Both the position numbers and the translations under genes were made by a program. Below are positions 56,735 to 64,000 of a stretch of DNA of 64,000 nucleotides, one piece after another. A model generated the notes under the pieces. The model ran no database searches, was not told where the DNA came from, and worked only from the letters and a program-made list of their open reading frames with translations. Numbering within the stretch: the stretch's first letter is position 1; the number at the start of each line of letters is the position of its first letter. The stretch is from the NCBI RefSeq assembly GCF_029027965.1, contig NZ_CP119082.1, positions 1,220,001 to 1,284,000 of the forward strand, read 5' to 3'. Source of the stretch: Paracoccus sp. S3-43. GTDB lineage: Bacteria; Pseudomonadota; Alphaproteobacteria; Rhodobacterales; Rhodobacteraceae.

Positions 56735-57475
56735 TCACAGCCCGGCGCTTGCCAGTGTGCCCGCGATCACCGGGGCCAGCTTGGCCGCCCATTCCGTCTG
56801 GCCCGCCCGATCCGCGATCAGGTCGTTGCGCAGCTCGATCAGGATATTCGGACGACCGTGGCGCAATGCGTGGCGGTCGATCGAATCGCCTTCGAGATGG
56901 CCGTCATAGGGCTGGTTCTCGCCGGTGATCCATCCGGCCTCGCGGCAGGCCTGCACCATCGGCGGACCAAGCCGGACATCCTGGTAGGAATAGAGGATCC
57001 CCACCTGCCAGGGCCGCATCGGACGGCCGCGCAATTGCGGCGTAAAGCTGTGGATCGCGCAGATGCAGCGGCCGGGATGGCTGTCGGCCAGCCGCGCCAG
57101 CGCACGGTGATAGGGGCGGTGCAGCCGGTCCAGCCGCCGTTCGCGTTCTGCCGCGTCGGCGTTCTTGCTCGCCGGGATCACCGTGCCGTCGTAAAGGCGC
57201 ATCAGCAGCGTCGGATCGTCCTCGCCCCGGTTGGGGTCGATCACCAGCCGCGAGAAGTCGGAAAAGATCGCCGGGGCGTCCATCAGCACCGCCAGCCGCG
57301 ACGCCAGCCCCGCCGCGCCCACGTCATAGGCGATGTGGCGCGCCATGTCGGCGGCGTCGATCCCCAGGTCGCCGCCGCCCACCCAGTCCGGCACGCGGTT
57401 CGTCGCATGGTCGCAGGTGATCAGCCAGCGGGACGGGCGGTCCTCTCCCTCGGTCCAGAAGGCGCGGTCTGTCAT
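56735..57475 (-). CDS. N-formylglutamate amidohydrolase family protein
   Basis: A 246-residue protein of the FGase fold. It has SRWLITCDHATNRVPDW, DFSRLVIDPNRGEDDPTLL, YHRALARL, CICAIHSFTPQ and ILIELRNDLI, which carry the zinc-site and catalytic His/Glu/Arg residues. The start at MTDRAFW has AAGGATG upstream; a start at 57493 would add six residues. In the family these are carboxypeptidase-like hydrolases, and the substrate here is uncertain. It is divergent from pyk. Confidence 0.85.
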   Translation of the reverse strand: MTDRAFWTEGEDRPSRWLITCDHATNRVPDWVGGGDLGIDAADMARHIAYDVGAAGLASRLAVLMDAPAIFSDFSRLVIDPNRGEDDPTLLMRLYDGTVIPASKNADAAERERRLDRLHRPYHRALARLADSHPGRCICAIHSFTPQLRGRPMRPWQVGILYSYQDVRLGPPMVQACREAGWITGENQPYDGHLEGDSIDRHALRHGRPNILIELRNDLIADRAGQTEWAAKLAPVIAGTLASAGL

Positions 57476-57587
57476 CGGTCGGTCATCCTTCATGTCGCAG
57501 GATGTCTATGCGATGGTGCCGGCGGACGCCAGTTGCAGCCGCAGGCGATCTGGACCATAGTTAGCGCAAACGGAAGAGGGCCGCAGG

Positions 57588-59033
57588 ATGAGAAGACATC
57601 GCAACGTCAAGATCGTGGCAACCCTGGGGCCCGCGTCCAGCACCAGGGACATGATCCGCGCGCTGTTCGATACCGGCGCGGACGTGTTCCGCCTGAACAT
57701 GAGCCACGGCAGCCATGACGATCACCGCGCCCGCTATGACGCGATCCGCGCCGTCGAGGCGGAAACCGGCCGTCCCATCGCCGTGCTGGCCGACCTTCAG
57801 GGGCCGAAGCTGCGCGTGGGCCAGTTCACCGCGGGCGCCTGCGACCTGGAAGAGGGCAACCGCTTCCGCTTCGACCTGGACACGGCGCCGGGGGATTCCA
57901 GCCGCGTGCAACTGCCCCATCCCGAGATCTTCGCGGCCCTGGTGCCGGGCAGCAACCTGCTGGTCAATGACGGCAAGATCCGTCTGCGGGTCGATGAATG
58001 CGGCCCCGATTTCGCCGATTGCACGGTGACGGTCGGCGGCACGATCAGCGACCGCAAGGGGGTGAACGTGCCCGACGTGGTTCTGCCGCTGGCGGCGCTG
58101 TCGGACAAGGATCGCGCCGACCTGGAATTCGCCTGCGAACTGGGCGTGGACTGGCTGGCCCTGTCCTTCGTGCAGCGCGCCGCCGATGTCGAGGAGGCGC
58201 GGGCGCTTGCCAGGGGTCGCGCCGCGATCCTGTCCAAGATCGAGAAACCGGCGGCGGTCGACGCCTTCGACGACATCCTGGCCACCTCCGACGGCATCAT
58301 GGTCGCGCGGGGCGATCTGGGGGTCGAACTGCCGATCCATTCCGTGCCCCCGATCCAGAAGCGCCTGGTCCGCAAGTGCCGCTCGGCCGCCAAGCCGGTG
58401 ATCGTCGCCACGCAAATGCTGGAATCGATGATCGAAAGCCCCATGCCGACGCGGGCCGAGGTCAGCGACGTGGCGAACGCCATCTACGAAGGCGCCGACG
58501 CGGTGATGCTGTCCGCCGAAAGCGCCGCCGGTTCCTATCCCATCGAGGCCGTCCGCACGATGGACAGCGTCGCCCGGTCCGTCGAGGCCGACAGCAACTA
58601 TCGCGCCATCATCGAGGCCTCGCGCCAGAACAAGCTGCATACGGTGGCCGACGCCATCGTCACCGCCGCGCGAGAGATCGCCGAAACCACCGACATCGCC
58701 GCGATCTGCGCCTTCAGCCAGTCGGGCCAGACCGTCAGCCTGGTGGCGCGCGAACGCCCCCGCGTGCCGATCATCGCGCTGACCCATCTGGAATCGGTCC
58801 TGCGCCGCATGTGCCTGACCTGGGGGACGCATTGCGTCATCACCCCGCAGCTGACCCGCTTCAAGGAGGCGGTCGTCAACGCGACGCGCGCGGCGCGCGA
58901 ATTCAACTTCGCCGACGAAACCCGGCAGGTGGTGGTGATCGCGGGCGTGCCCTTCAACGTGCCGGGCAGCACCAACATCGTGCGGATCGCGCCCTGCGAC
59001 GAACGCTTGATCTTCGCGTCGGATCCAGAATAA
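57588..59033 (+). CDS. pyk: Pyruvate kinase
   Basis: A 481-residue enzyme. [11 protein letters not shown] opens the barrel; [47 protein letters not shown] (active-site Lys), [16 protein letters not shown] and [40 protein letters not shown] follow. The C-terminal domain ends [16 protein letters not shown]. It uses PEP and ADP to give pyruvate and ATP. It starts the run pyk, small membrane gene, rpmI, rplT. Confidence 0.97.
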   Translation: MRRHRNVKIVATLGPASSTRDMIRALFDTGADVFRLNMSHGSHDDHRARYDAIRAVEAETGRPIAVLADLQGPKLRVGQFTAGACDLEEGNRFRFDLDTAPGDSSRVQLPHPEIFAALVPGSNLLVNDGKIRLRVDECGPDFADCTVTVGGTISDRKGVNVPDVVLPLAALSDKDRADLEFACELGVDWLALSFVQRAADVEEARALARGRAAILSKIEKPAAVDAFDDILATSDGIMVARGDLGVELPIHSVPPIQKRLVRKCRSAAKPVIVATQMLESMIESPMPTRAEVSDVANAIYEGADAVMLSAESAAGSYPIEAVRTMDSVARSVEADSNYRAIIEASRQNKLHTVADAIVTAAREIAETTDIAAICAFSQSGQTVSLVARERPRVPIIALTHLESVLRRMCLTWGTHCVITPQLTRFKEAVVNATRAAREFNFADETRQVVVIAGVPFNVPGSTNIVRIAPCDERLIFASDPE

Positions 59034-59067
59034 GCCCAGGTCGGACGGACCATCACAAGGGGTTTCC

Positions 59068-59295
59068 ATGTCTGATCTTCTGCTGCTGGGCGGCCTCGCG
59101 CTGTGCCTGCTTTCGGTCGTCGTTGCCGTCGTGCAACTGCTGCGGACCCAGGCTCCGCGCGCGGGCGCGGTCCTGCTGGTCCTGGGCATCGCCGCGATCC
59201 TTGCCGGGGCCTATCTGGCGCCCGAACCGTTCAGCCTGGACCAGATCCCGCAGGCCTGGGCGCGTCTGGCGGGCGGTGCGACGACAACGCCCTGA
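59068..59295 (+). CDS. Small membrane protein between pyk and rpmI
   Basis: A 75-residue protein with two membrane spans, [22 protein letters not shown] and [26 protein letters not shown] lies upstream. It is unrecognised; the position after pyk suggests co-transcription. Function is unknown. Confidence 0.72.
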   Translation: MSDLLLLGGLALCLLSVVVAVVQLLRTQAPRAGAVLLVLGIAAILAGAYLAPEPFSLDQIPQAWARLAGGATTTP

Positions 59296-59404
59296 GGCCC
59301 TTGCCAAATCCGAACGGCGCGCCTATACGGCGCGCTTCCTGCCCGTGCGTCCGGCCACCATGGCATTGCCGAGTCGCACGTTCACTTCGATCAAGGAGAC
59401 GAAA

Positions 59405-59605
59405 ATGCCGAAGATGAAGACCAAGTCGGCCGCCAAGAAGCGGTTCTCGTTCACGGCCTCGGGGAAGGTGAAATCCGCCCAGGCCGGCAAGCGCCACGGC
59501 ATGATCAAGCGCACGATCAAGTTCATTCGCGACGCGCGCGGCACCAGCGTCCTGTCGGACGCGGATGCCAAGATCGTCAAGAAATACATGCCCTATAACC
59601 GCTGA
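59405..59605 (+). CDS. rpmI: Ribosomal protein bL35
   Basis: A 66-residue very basic protein. It reads [20 protein letters not shown] and ends KKYMPYNR, the standard L35 pattern. GGAGACGAAA is the ribosome site. infC is not next to it, unlike in many bacteria. The large frame that contains it upstream is a shadow of pyk. Confidence 0.97.
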   Translation: MPKMKTKSAAKKRFSFTASGKVKSAQAGKRHGMIKRTIKFIRDARGTSVLSDADAKIVKKYMPYNR

Positions 59606-59622
59606 TCGCTGAGGACTGAACA

Positions 59623-59982
59623 ATGGCACGAGTTAAATCCGGCAAGGTCACGCACGCCCGCCACAAGAAGGTTCTGGACGCGGCCAAGGGCTATTACGGC
59701 GCCCGGTCGCGCAACTTCCGCACCGCCACCCAGGCCGTCGACAAGGCGAACCAATACGCCACCCGCGACCGCAAGACCCGCAAGCGCAACTTCCGCGCGC
59801 TGTGGATCCAGCGGATCAACGCCGCCGTCCGTCTGGTGGACGCGGAAATGACCTATTCGCGCTTCATCAACCTGCTGGCGAAAGCCGGGATCGAGGTGGA
59901 CCGCAAGGTTCTGGCCGACTTGGCCGTGAACGAACCTGAGGCGTTCGGCGCGATCGTGGAGCAAGCGAAAGCCGCAGCCTGA
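59623..59982 (+). CDS. rplT: Ribosomal protein bL20
   Basis: A 119-residue basic protein starting [23 protein letters not shown]. It has [29 protein letters not shown] text ([19 protein letters not shown]) and a C-terminal globular end. It binds 23S rRNA early in assembly. It follows rpmI by 17 bases and is followed by a strong terminator. Confidence 0.97.
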   Translation: MARVKSGKVTHARHKKVLDAAKGYYGARSRNFRTATQAVDKANQYATRDRKTRKRNFRALWIQRINAAVRLVDAEMTYSRFINLLAKAGIEVDRKVLADLAVNEPEAFGAIVEQAKAAA

Positions 59983-60004
59983 TCGCCCTGCGAAATCTGA
60001 GGAA

Positions 60005-60033
60005 AAGGCCCGCCCCCGGTGCGGGCCTTTTTT
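60005..60033 (+). terminator. Rho-independent terminator after rplT
   Basis: AAGGCCCGC, loop CCCCGGT and GCGGGCCTT form a 9-bp stem followed by TTTT. It ends the rpmI-rplT transcript; the run of A residues before the stem may also allow termination of the convergent gene. Confidence 0.9.
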
Positions 60034-60506
60034 CATTCGGCCTCGCCGCAGGCGGCGGTGGCGCTGTCGAACGAGGCATCGCTTTTTTCCAGCGTGCCGC
60101 CATCGATCTGGATCGGGCGGAACGGCGGCGTGTCCTGTGCGGCGGGCTGCACCTGCGTCAGCCGGTAGCATCCGGTGAAGACGGTCGTCTGCCCGTCCGC
60201 CGCGACCGCTTGCAGGACCACCGGCACGGCGGAATGGATCGACCCGGCAGCGCCTTCCGATGAAACCTCGCCCAAGCGCAGCTCGACCGCGGCCGTGTCT
60301 GCATAGCCGTTGCGGAATTCCTGATAAGGGGGCGCGGTTTCGGGGCGGAAATAGCTCCACCCCCGCAGGTATTCGCTGCGGTTGATCGCGTTGTAAAGCG
60401 AGGTCACCACCCGTTCGGGCGAGGATCGGTCGTCGATGTAATCGGGCGGGGTCTGGGCGGCCGCAGGGGCGGCAAGGGCCAGCAGGACAACAAGCGGACG
60501 CAGCAT
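60033..60506 (-). CDS. Secreted hypothetical protein (DUF-like, NTF2-type fold possible)
   Basis: A 157-residue protein with a signal peptide MLRPLVVLLALAAPAAAQ. It contains ERVVTSLYNAINRSEYLRGWSYF, a pattern of SnoaL/NTF2-like or related small periplasmic proteins, and two Cys (GCYRLTQV and ATAACGEAE) that could form a disulfide. The start with AAGGAG seven bases upstream is chosen over a Met five codons earlier. No function is assigned. Confidence 0.7.
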   Translation of the reverse strand: MLRPLVVLLALAAPAAAQTPPDYIDDRSSPERVVTSLYNAINRSEYLRGWSYFRPETAPPYQEFRNGYADTAAVELRLGEVSSEGAAGSIHSAVPVVLQAVAADGQTTVFTGCYRLTQVQPAAQDTPPFRPIQIDGGTLEKSDASFDSATAACGEAE

Positions 60507-60671
60507 CGCAATCTCCTTCATGGGCCTGAAATCATGGGCTTCAAACGCGCAGCCCGCCCTGTTCGTTCGGCTTGGGCGGGGCGTTGTCCCGATTGTGATG
60601 CACCGACCGTTTCGCAGCGCCGCCGTTCGTGCAAGCCTGATCGCGTGGAACACGATATCTTGGAACGGCGG

Positions 60672-62036
60672 ATGCGAGAGGACGGTGCCGATCCGGGGCC
60701 GCGCGACCCCGTGAAGGTCGCGCTTGCCCGCCAGCCGCTGGGCATCCTCGGCACCGCCTTGACCGCCCGGCGCAACCTGCTGGAACTGATCCCCGCCATC
60801 GCCACCCGCCAGCCGATCGTCTCCGGCAAGACCGGGATTCGCTTTCACATGGTGATGGACCCGGCCACGCTGCGCCATATCCTCAAGGACCGGGTCGAGG
60901 ATTATCCCAAGTCCAATGTCACCAAGCTGATCCTGGAACCGGCCATCGGCGACAGCCTGTTCGTGGCCGAGGGCGCGGCTTGGCGGTGGCAGCGCCGCGC
61001 GGTGGCCCCCGCCTTCGCCCTGCGCCATGTCGAGGCGCTTGGTCCCGTCATGACCGCCGCGGCCGAGGCATCCTGCCGCCGCCTGGCCGCCGCCACCGGC
61101 CCCGTCGATCTGTTCGCGGAAACCGTGGCCGCGACCTTCGAGGTGATCGCCGACGTGACGCTGTCGGGCGACCGCGCCTTCGACCGCGACGCGGTGCATC
61201 ACGCCATCGACGGCTATATCGCGCAGACGGCCAAGGTCTCGCTGCTGGACGTGATGGGCCTGCCGGGCTGGATTCCGCGTCCGGGGCGGATGGTCTCGCG
61301 CGGCGGGTTGCAGCGGATGAAGCAGATCGCCGACCGGGCCATCGGCGCCCGCGCGGCCAAGCCCCGGACCCAAGGGGCGCCGGATCTGCTGGATCTGCTG
61401 CTGGACGCCGCCGACCCGGAAACCGGCCGGGCGATGACCCGCGACGAGCTGCGCGACAACCTGCTGACCTTCATCGTCGCGGGACACGAGACGACCGCCC
61501 TGACCCTGGCCTGGGCGCTGTATCTCTGCGCCTTCGACCCGGCGGTGCAGGACCGCGCGGCGGCCGAGGCCTGCGCGGCCCTGGGCGACCGGGCCGCGAC
61601 GGCGGCCGATATGCCCCGTCTGCCCCTGATCCAGCGGATCGTGAACGAGGCGCTGCGCCTCTATCCCCCCGCCGCCTTCCTGTCGCGCACCGCGCGGGCC
61701 GAGGATCGGCTGTGCGGGCGGCAGGTTCTGCCCGGCGATACGGTGATGCTGCCGATCTATGCGCTGCATCGCCACCATCTGCTGTGGGATCGGCCCGACG
61801 CCTTCGACCCGGATCGCTTCCTGACCACGCCCGACCGCTATGCCTTCCTGCCCTTCGGCGCCGGTCCGCGCATCTGCATCGGCGCGGGCTTCGCCCTGCA
61901 AGAGGCGGTGGTGATCCTGGCGACGCTGCTGGCGCGGTTCCGCTTCACGGCCATTCCGGGCCGCGATCCGCATCCGCGCATGATCCTGACCCTGCGCCCG
62001 CATGGCGGCGTCTGGCTGCGCGTCGCCCCGCGCTGA
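60672..62036 (+). CDS. Cytochrome P450
   Basis: A 454-residue heme monooxygenase. The I-helix has IVAGHETTALTLAWAL, the K-helix NEALRLYPPAAFL (E-x-x-R) and the heme loop FGAGPRICIGAGFA puts the axial ligand at Cys402. The start is unclear: a GTG at 60645 or an ATG at 60534 are alternatives, but the domain begins after ALARQPLGILGTAL. No dedicated redox partner gene is adjacent. Substrate is unknown; the family members oxidise fatty acids, terpenes or other small molecules. Confidence 0.88.
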   Translation: MREDGADPGPRDPVKVALARQPLGILGTALTARRNLLELIPAIATRQPIVSGKTGIRFHMVMDPATLRHILKDRVEDYPKSNVTKLILEPAIGDSLFVAEGAAWRWQRRAVAPAFALRHVEALGPVMTAAAEASCRRLAAATGPVDLFAETVAATFEVIADVTLSGDRAFDRDAVHHAIDGYIAQTAKVSLLDVMGLPGWIPRPGRMVSRGGLQRMKQIADRAIGARAAKPRTQGAPDLLDLLLDAADPETGRAMTRDELRDNLLTFIVAGHETTALTLAWALYLCAFDPAVQDRAAAEACAALGDRAATAADMPRLPLIQRIVNEALRLYPPAAFLSRTARAEDRLCGRQVLPGDTVMLPIYALHRHHLLWDRPDAFDPDRFLTTPDRYAFLPFGAGPRICIGAGFALQEAVVILATLLARFRFTAIPGRDPHPRMILTLRPHGGVWLRVAPR

Positions 62037-62121
62037 GCCCTGCCGCGGAAATGGTTAACGCGGCTGTCATCGAGAGCTGCCATAACGGTGCGGTCTTTCA
62101 ACCCATCATGGAGTCCTTCGG

Positions 62122-63036
62122 ATGAAGACCCTTGCACTTGCCGCCGCCGCGGCCCTGTCGCTGTCCGCCGCTGCCTTCGCCGCCCCGGTTCAGCCGCTGC
62201 CGCGTGCCCATGCCCATAACGATTACGAACATGAACGCCCGCTGTTCGACGCGCTGGATCACGGCTTTACCTCGGTCGAGGCCGACATCTGGCTGGTCGA
62301 TGGCGAATTTCTGGTCGCTCATGACGACTGGGCACTGGATCCGTCGCGCACCCTGAAATCGCTCTATCTCGACCCGCTGCGCGATCTGATCGCGGCGAAT
62401 GGCGGTTCGGTCTATGGCGAAGGCACACCCCTGAACCTGCTGATCGACGTCAAGTCCGAGGCGGTCGCCGCCTGGTCCGCGCTGGACGGGCTGCTGGCGG
62501 AATATTCCGATGTCTTCACCGCCTTCAGCAAGACCGACGGCCGCAGCGAAGGCGCGGTGACCGCGCATATCTCGGGCAACCGCGATTACGAGGCGATGAA
62601 GAACGACGATCTGCGTTATGCGGGCTATGATGGCCGCGCCAGCGATCTGGAATCGGGCGAGCCGCTGGATCCGAACCTCATCACCATGGTCAGCAACAAC
62701 TGGACCAGCTTGTTCGACTGGAACGGCAGCGGCGAATTTTCGGCTGAAGACGAGGCGTTTCTGGCCGATTACGTCTCGCGCGTGCATGAGAATGGCCAGA
62801 TCGTGCGGTTCTGGGCGACCAATGACACGCCGGGCGACGCGCGCGATGCGCTGTGGGCCAAGCTGGTTCAGCATAATGTCGACCTGATCAACACCGACGA
62901 TCTGGCGGGACTTCAGTCCTTCCTGCTGGAAAACGACCAGCCTCAGCCCGCTCCGGTGCCGCTGCCCGCCGGCGTCTGGCTGCTGGGCGGGTCGCTGGCC
63001 CTGATCGCCGGTCTGCGCCGCCGCCGCCGGGCCTGA
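62122..63036 (+). CDS. VPLPA-CTERM phosphodiesterase-like surface protein
   Basis: A 304-residue exported protein: signal peptide MKTLALAAAAALSLSAAAFA. A PI-PLC/GDPD-like TIM barrel follows, with RAHAHNDYEHERPLFDALDHGF, SVEADIWLVDGEFLVAHDD (catalytic His and metal Glu/Asp) and LLIDVKS. The C terminus reads VPLPAGVWLLGGSLALIAGL then RRRRR, a VPLPA-CTERM sorting signal: PLPA box, membrane span and basic tail. It is probably cut and attached to the cell surface or exopolymer by an exosortase-type system. The lipid substrate is unknown. Confidence 0.83.
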   Translation: MKTLALAAAAALSLSAAAFAAPVQPLPRAHAHNDYEHERPLFDALDHGFTSVEADIWLVDGEFLVAHDDWALDPSRTLKSLYLDPLRDLIAANGGSVYGEGTPLNLLIDVKSEAVAAWSALDGLLAEYSDVFTAFSKTDGRSEGAVTAHISGNRDYEAMKNDDLRYAGYDGRASDLESGEPLDPNLITMVSNNWTSLFDWNGSGEFSAEDEAFLADYVSRVHENGQIVRFWATNDTPGDARDALWAKLVQHNVDLINTDDLAGLQSFLLENDQPQPAPVPLPAGVWLLGGSLALIAGLRRRRRA

Positions 63037-63057
63037 TCCGCGCGTGACCCGATTCCG

Positions 63058-63085
63058 GAAGGGGGCCGGCCGGCCGGCCCCCTTC
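63058..63085. terminator. GC-rich palindrome after the VPLPA-CTERM gene
   Basis: GAAGGGGGCCGG, CCGG and CCGGCCCCCTTC form a 12-bp stem with a tight loop. No T run follows (GTCTTCC), so termination is plausible but not shown; it lies between the surface-protein gene and pheS. Confidence 0.6.
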
Positions 63086-63161
63086 GTCTTCCGGCTGTTG
63101 CGCCGGCCTTTCCCATCCCCTCCGCAAATGCTAACGGATGCCCGAGACGGACCCCGAAGGC

Positions 63162-64000
63162 ATGATGATGGACAATCTGACCCCCCTGCGCCAGCAATGG
63201 CTTGACCGCATCAACGGCGCCGCCGACCCGGCCGCCATCGAGGAGGTGCGCCTTGCCGCCCTGGGCAAGAAGGGCGAGATCAGCCTGAAGATGCGCGAGC
63301 TGGGCCGCATGACGCCCGAGGAACGCCAGACCACCGGCCGTCTGCTGAACGACTTGCGCGACGAGTTGGACGCCGCCCTGCGCTCCCGCAAGCTGTCGCT
63401 GGAGGATGCGGCGTTGGAGGCGCGTCTGGCGGGCGAATGGCTGGATGTGACGCTGCCGGGCCGTCCGCGCCCGCAGGGGACCATCCATCCGATCAGCCAG
63501 GTGACCGAGGAAGTCACCGCGATCTTCGCCGACATGGGCTTCTCGGTCGCCGAGGGGCCGCAGGTCGAATCCGACTGGTATAATTTCGACGCGCTGAACA
63601 TCGCACCCGAACATCCCGCGCGCCAGGAACACGACACCTTCTTCATGCACCGCGCGCCTGGCGACGACCGGCCGCCGCATGTGCTGCGCACCCATACCAG
63701 CCCCGTCCAGATCCGCGCGATGCAGGACCACGGCGCGCCGATCCGCGTGATCTGCCCCGGCCGCGTCTATCGCATGGACATGGACCAGACCCACACGCCG
63801 ATGTTCCACCAGGTCGAGGGTCTGGCCATCGACCGCGACATCAGCATGGCGCAGCTGAAATGGACGCTGGAGGAATTCTGCCGCGCCTTCTTCGAGGTGG
63901 GCCAGGTCGAGCTGCGCTTCCGCGCCAGCCATTTCCCCTTCACCGAACCCTCGGCCGAGGTGGACATCCGCTGCGACTGGTCCGGCGGCCAGTTGAAGAT
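63162..64000 (+). CDS. pheS: Phenylalanine-tRNA ligase alpha subunit (partial, 3' end outside window)
   Basis: 279 codons are visible. The N-terminal coiled-coil region ([24 protein letters not shown]) is followed by [85 protein letters not shown] and [18 protein letters not shown], class II synthetase motifs. The start is uncertain among three ATG codons at 63162-63168; an in-frame ATG at 63138 is also open. pheT should follow. Confidence 0.95.
   Translation, partial: MMMDNLTPLRQQWLDRINGAADPAAIEEVRLAALGKKGEISLKMRELGRMTPEERQTTGRLLNDLRDELDAALRSRKLSLEDAALEARLAGEWLDVTLPGRPRPQGTIHPISQVTEEVTAIFADMGFSVAEGPQVESDWYNFDALNIAPEHPARQEHDTFFMHRAPGDDRPPHVLRTHTSPVQIRAMQDHGAPIRVICPGRVYRMDMDQTHTPMFHQVEGLAIDRDISMAQLKWTLEEFCRAFFEVGQVELRFRASHFPFTEPSAEVDIRCDWSGGQLK

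Overview
The window looks like chromosomal DNA of a Rhodobacterales alphaproteobacterium, most probably a Paracoccus-like species. The evidence is the high G+C (mid-60s % by eye), dense operons with ATGA/GTGA overlaps, an Entner-Doudoroff gene set, a class II (CP4-like) EPSP synthase, a B12-dependent ribonucleotide reductase, ornithine-lipid genes, a ChpT phosphotransferase and a VPLPA-CTERM protein. The genus is an inference from gene content and style, not from a search.

Bases 1-14.0 kb are an accessory island. From the left it holds the 5' part of a toprim primase/P-loop protein that runs off the window, a 395-bp non-coding stretch rich in GGGGTGA motifs, a parDE toxin-antitoxin pair and an unknown gene. 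Next is a tightly overlapped cassette: small protein, DUF2924 protein, large serine recombinase and HTH-like protein. The last part is a type I restriction-modification operon with unusual content: a Phd-like antitoxin, two different complete HsdM genes, HsdS, HsdR, and a protein with a HEPN-type R-x4-H motif followed by several zinc-ribbon cysteine pairs. The second half of hsdS and the HEPN-like gene are visibly lower in G+C than their neighbours. The island stops at the 3' end of a tRNA-Ser(UGA) gene.

From 14.4 kb onward the window is mostly core metabolism. 14.4-21.9 kb carries the Entner-Doudoroff genes: edd on the minus strand, and zwf-pgl-pgi on the plus strand. Both transcription units have the same LacI-type palindrome upstream, so they are probably one regulon; an RlmI-like methyltransferase and a PIN protein lie between them. 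22-31 kb holds slyX, hisS-hisZ-hisG, ftsY, purA, a thiamine pyrophosphokinase, ispG, an AT-rich orphan ORF and moaA. 32.06-34.34 kb is a nested mobile element: an IS481-family element in a CTAG target, itself split by an IS3-family element with a 3-bp duplication.

34.4-41.8 kb has a lipoprotein, a DNA alkylation repair protein, aroA, a VOC protein, prpE (with TTTGCAAA boxes upstream) and maeB. 41.9-46.4 kb is a nucleoside salvage operon, cdd-deoA-deoB-add-upp. 46.4-54.4 kb has a SPOR protein, tyrS, anmK, two identical tRNA-Asp genes, proA, chpT, a DUF3553 protein and olsB-olsA for ornithine lipids. 54.4-64 kb has the class II ribonucleotide reductase, an N-formylglutamate amidohydrolase-like protein, pyk, rpmI-rplT, a periplasmic protein, a cytochrome P450, a VPLPA-CTERM phosphodiesterase and the 5' part of pheS.

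The best candidate for something undescribed is the defence operon at 5.7-14.0 kb, with its paired HsdM subunits and HEPN/zinc-ribbon partner. All domain calls were made by reading motifs by eye; no database or structure search was run.
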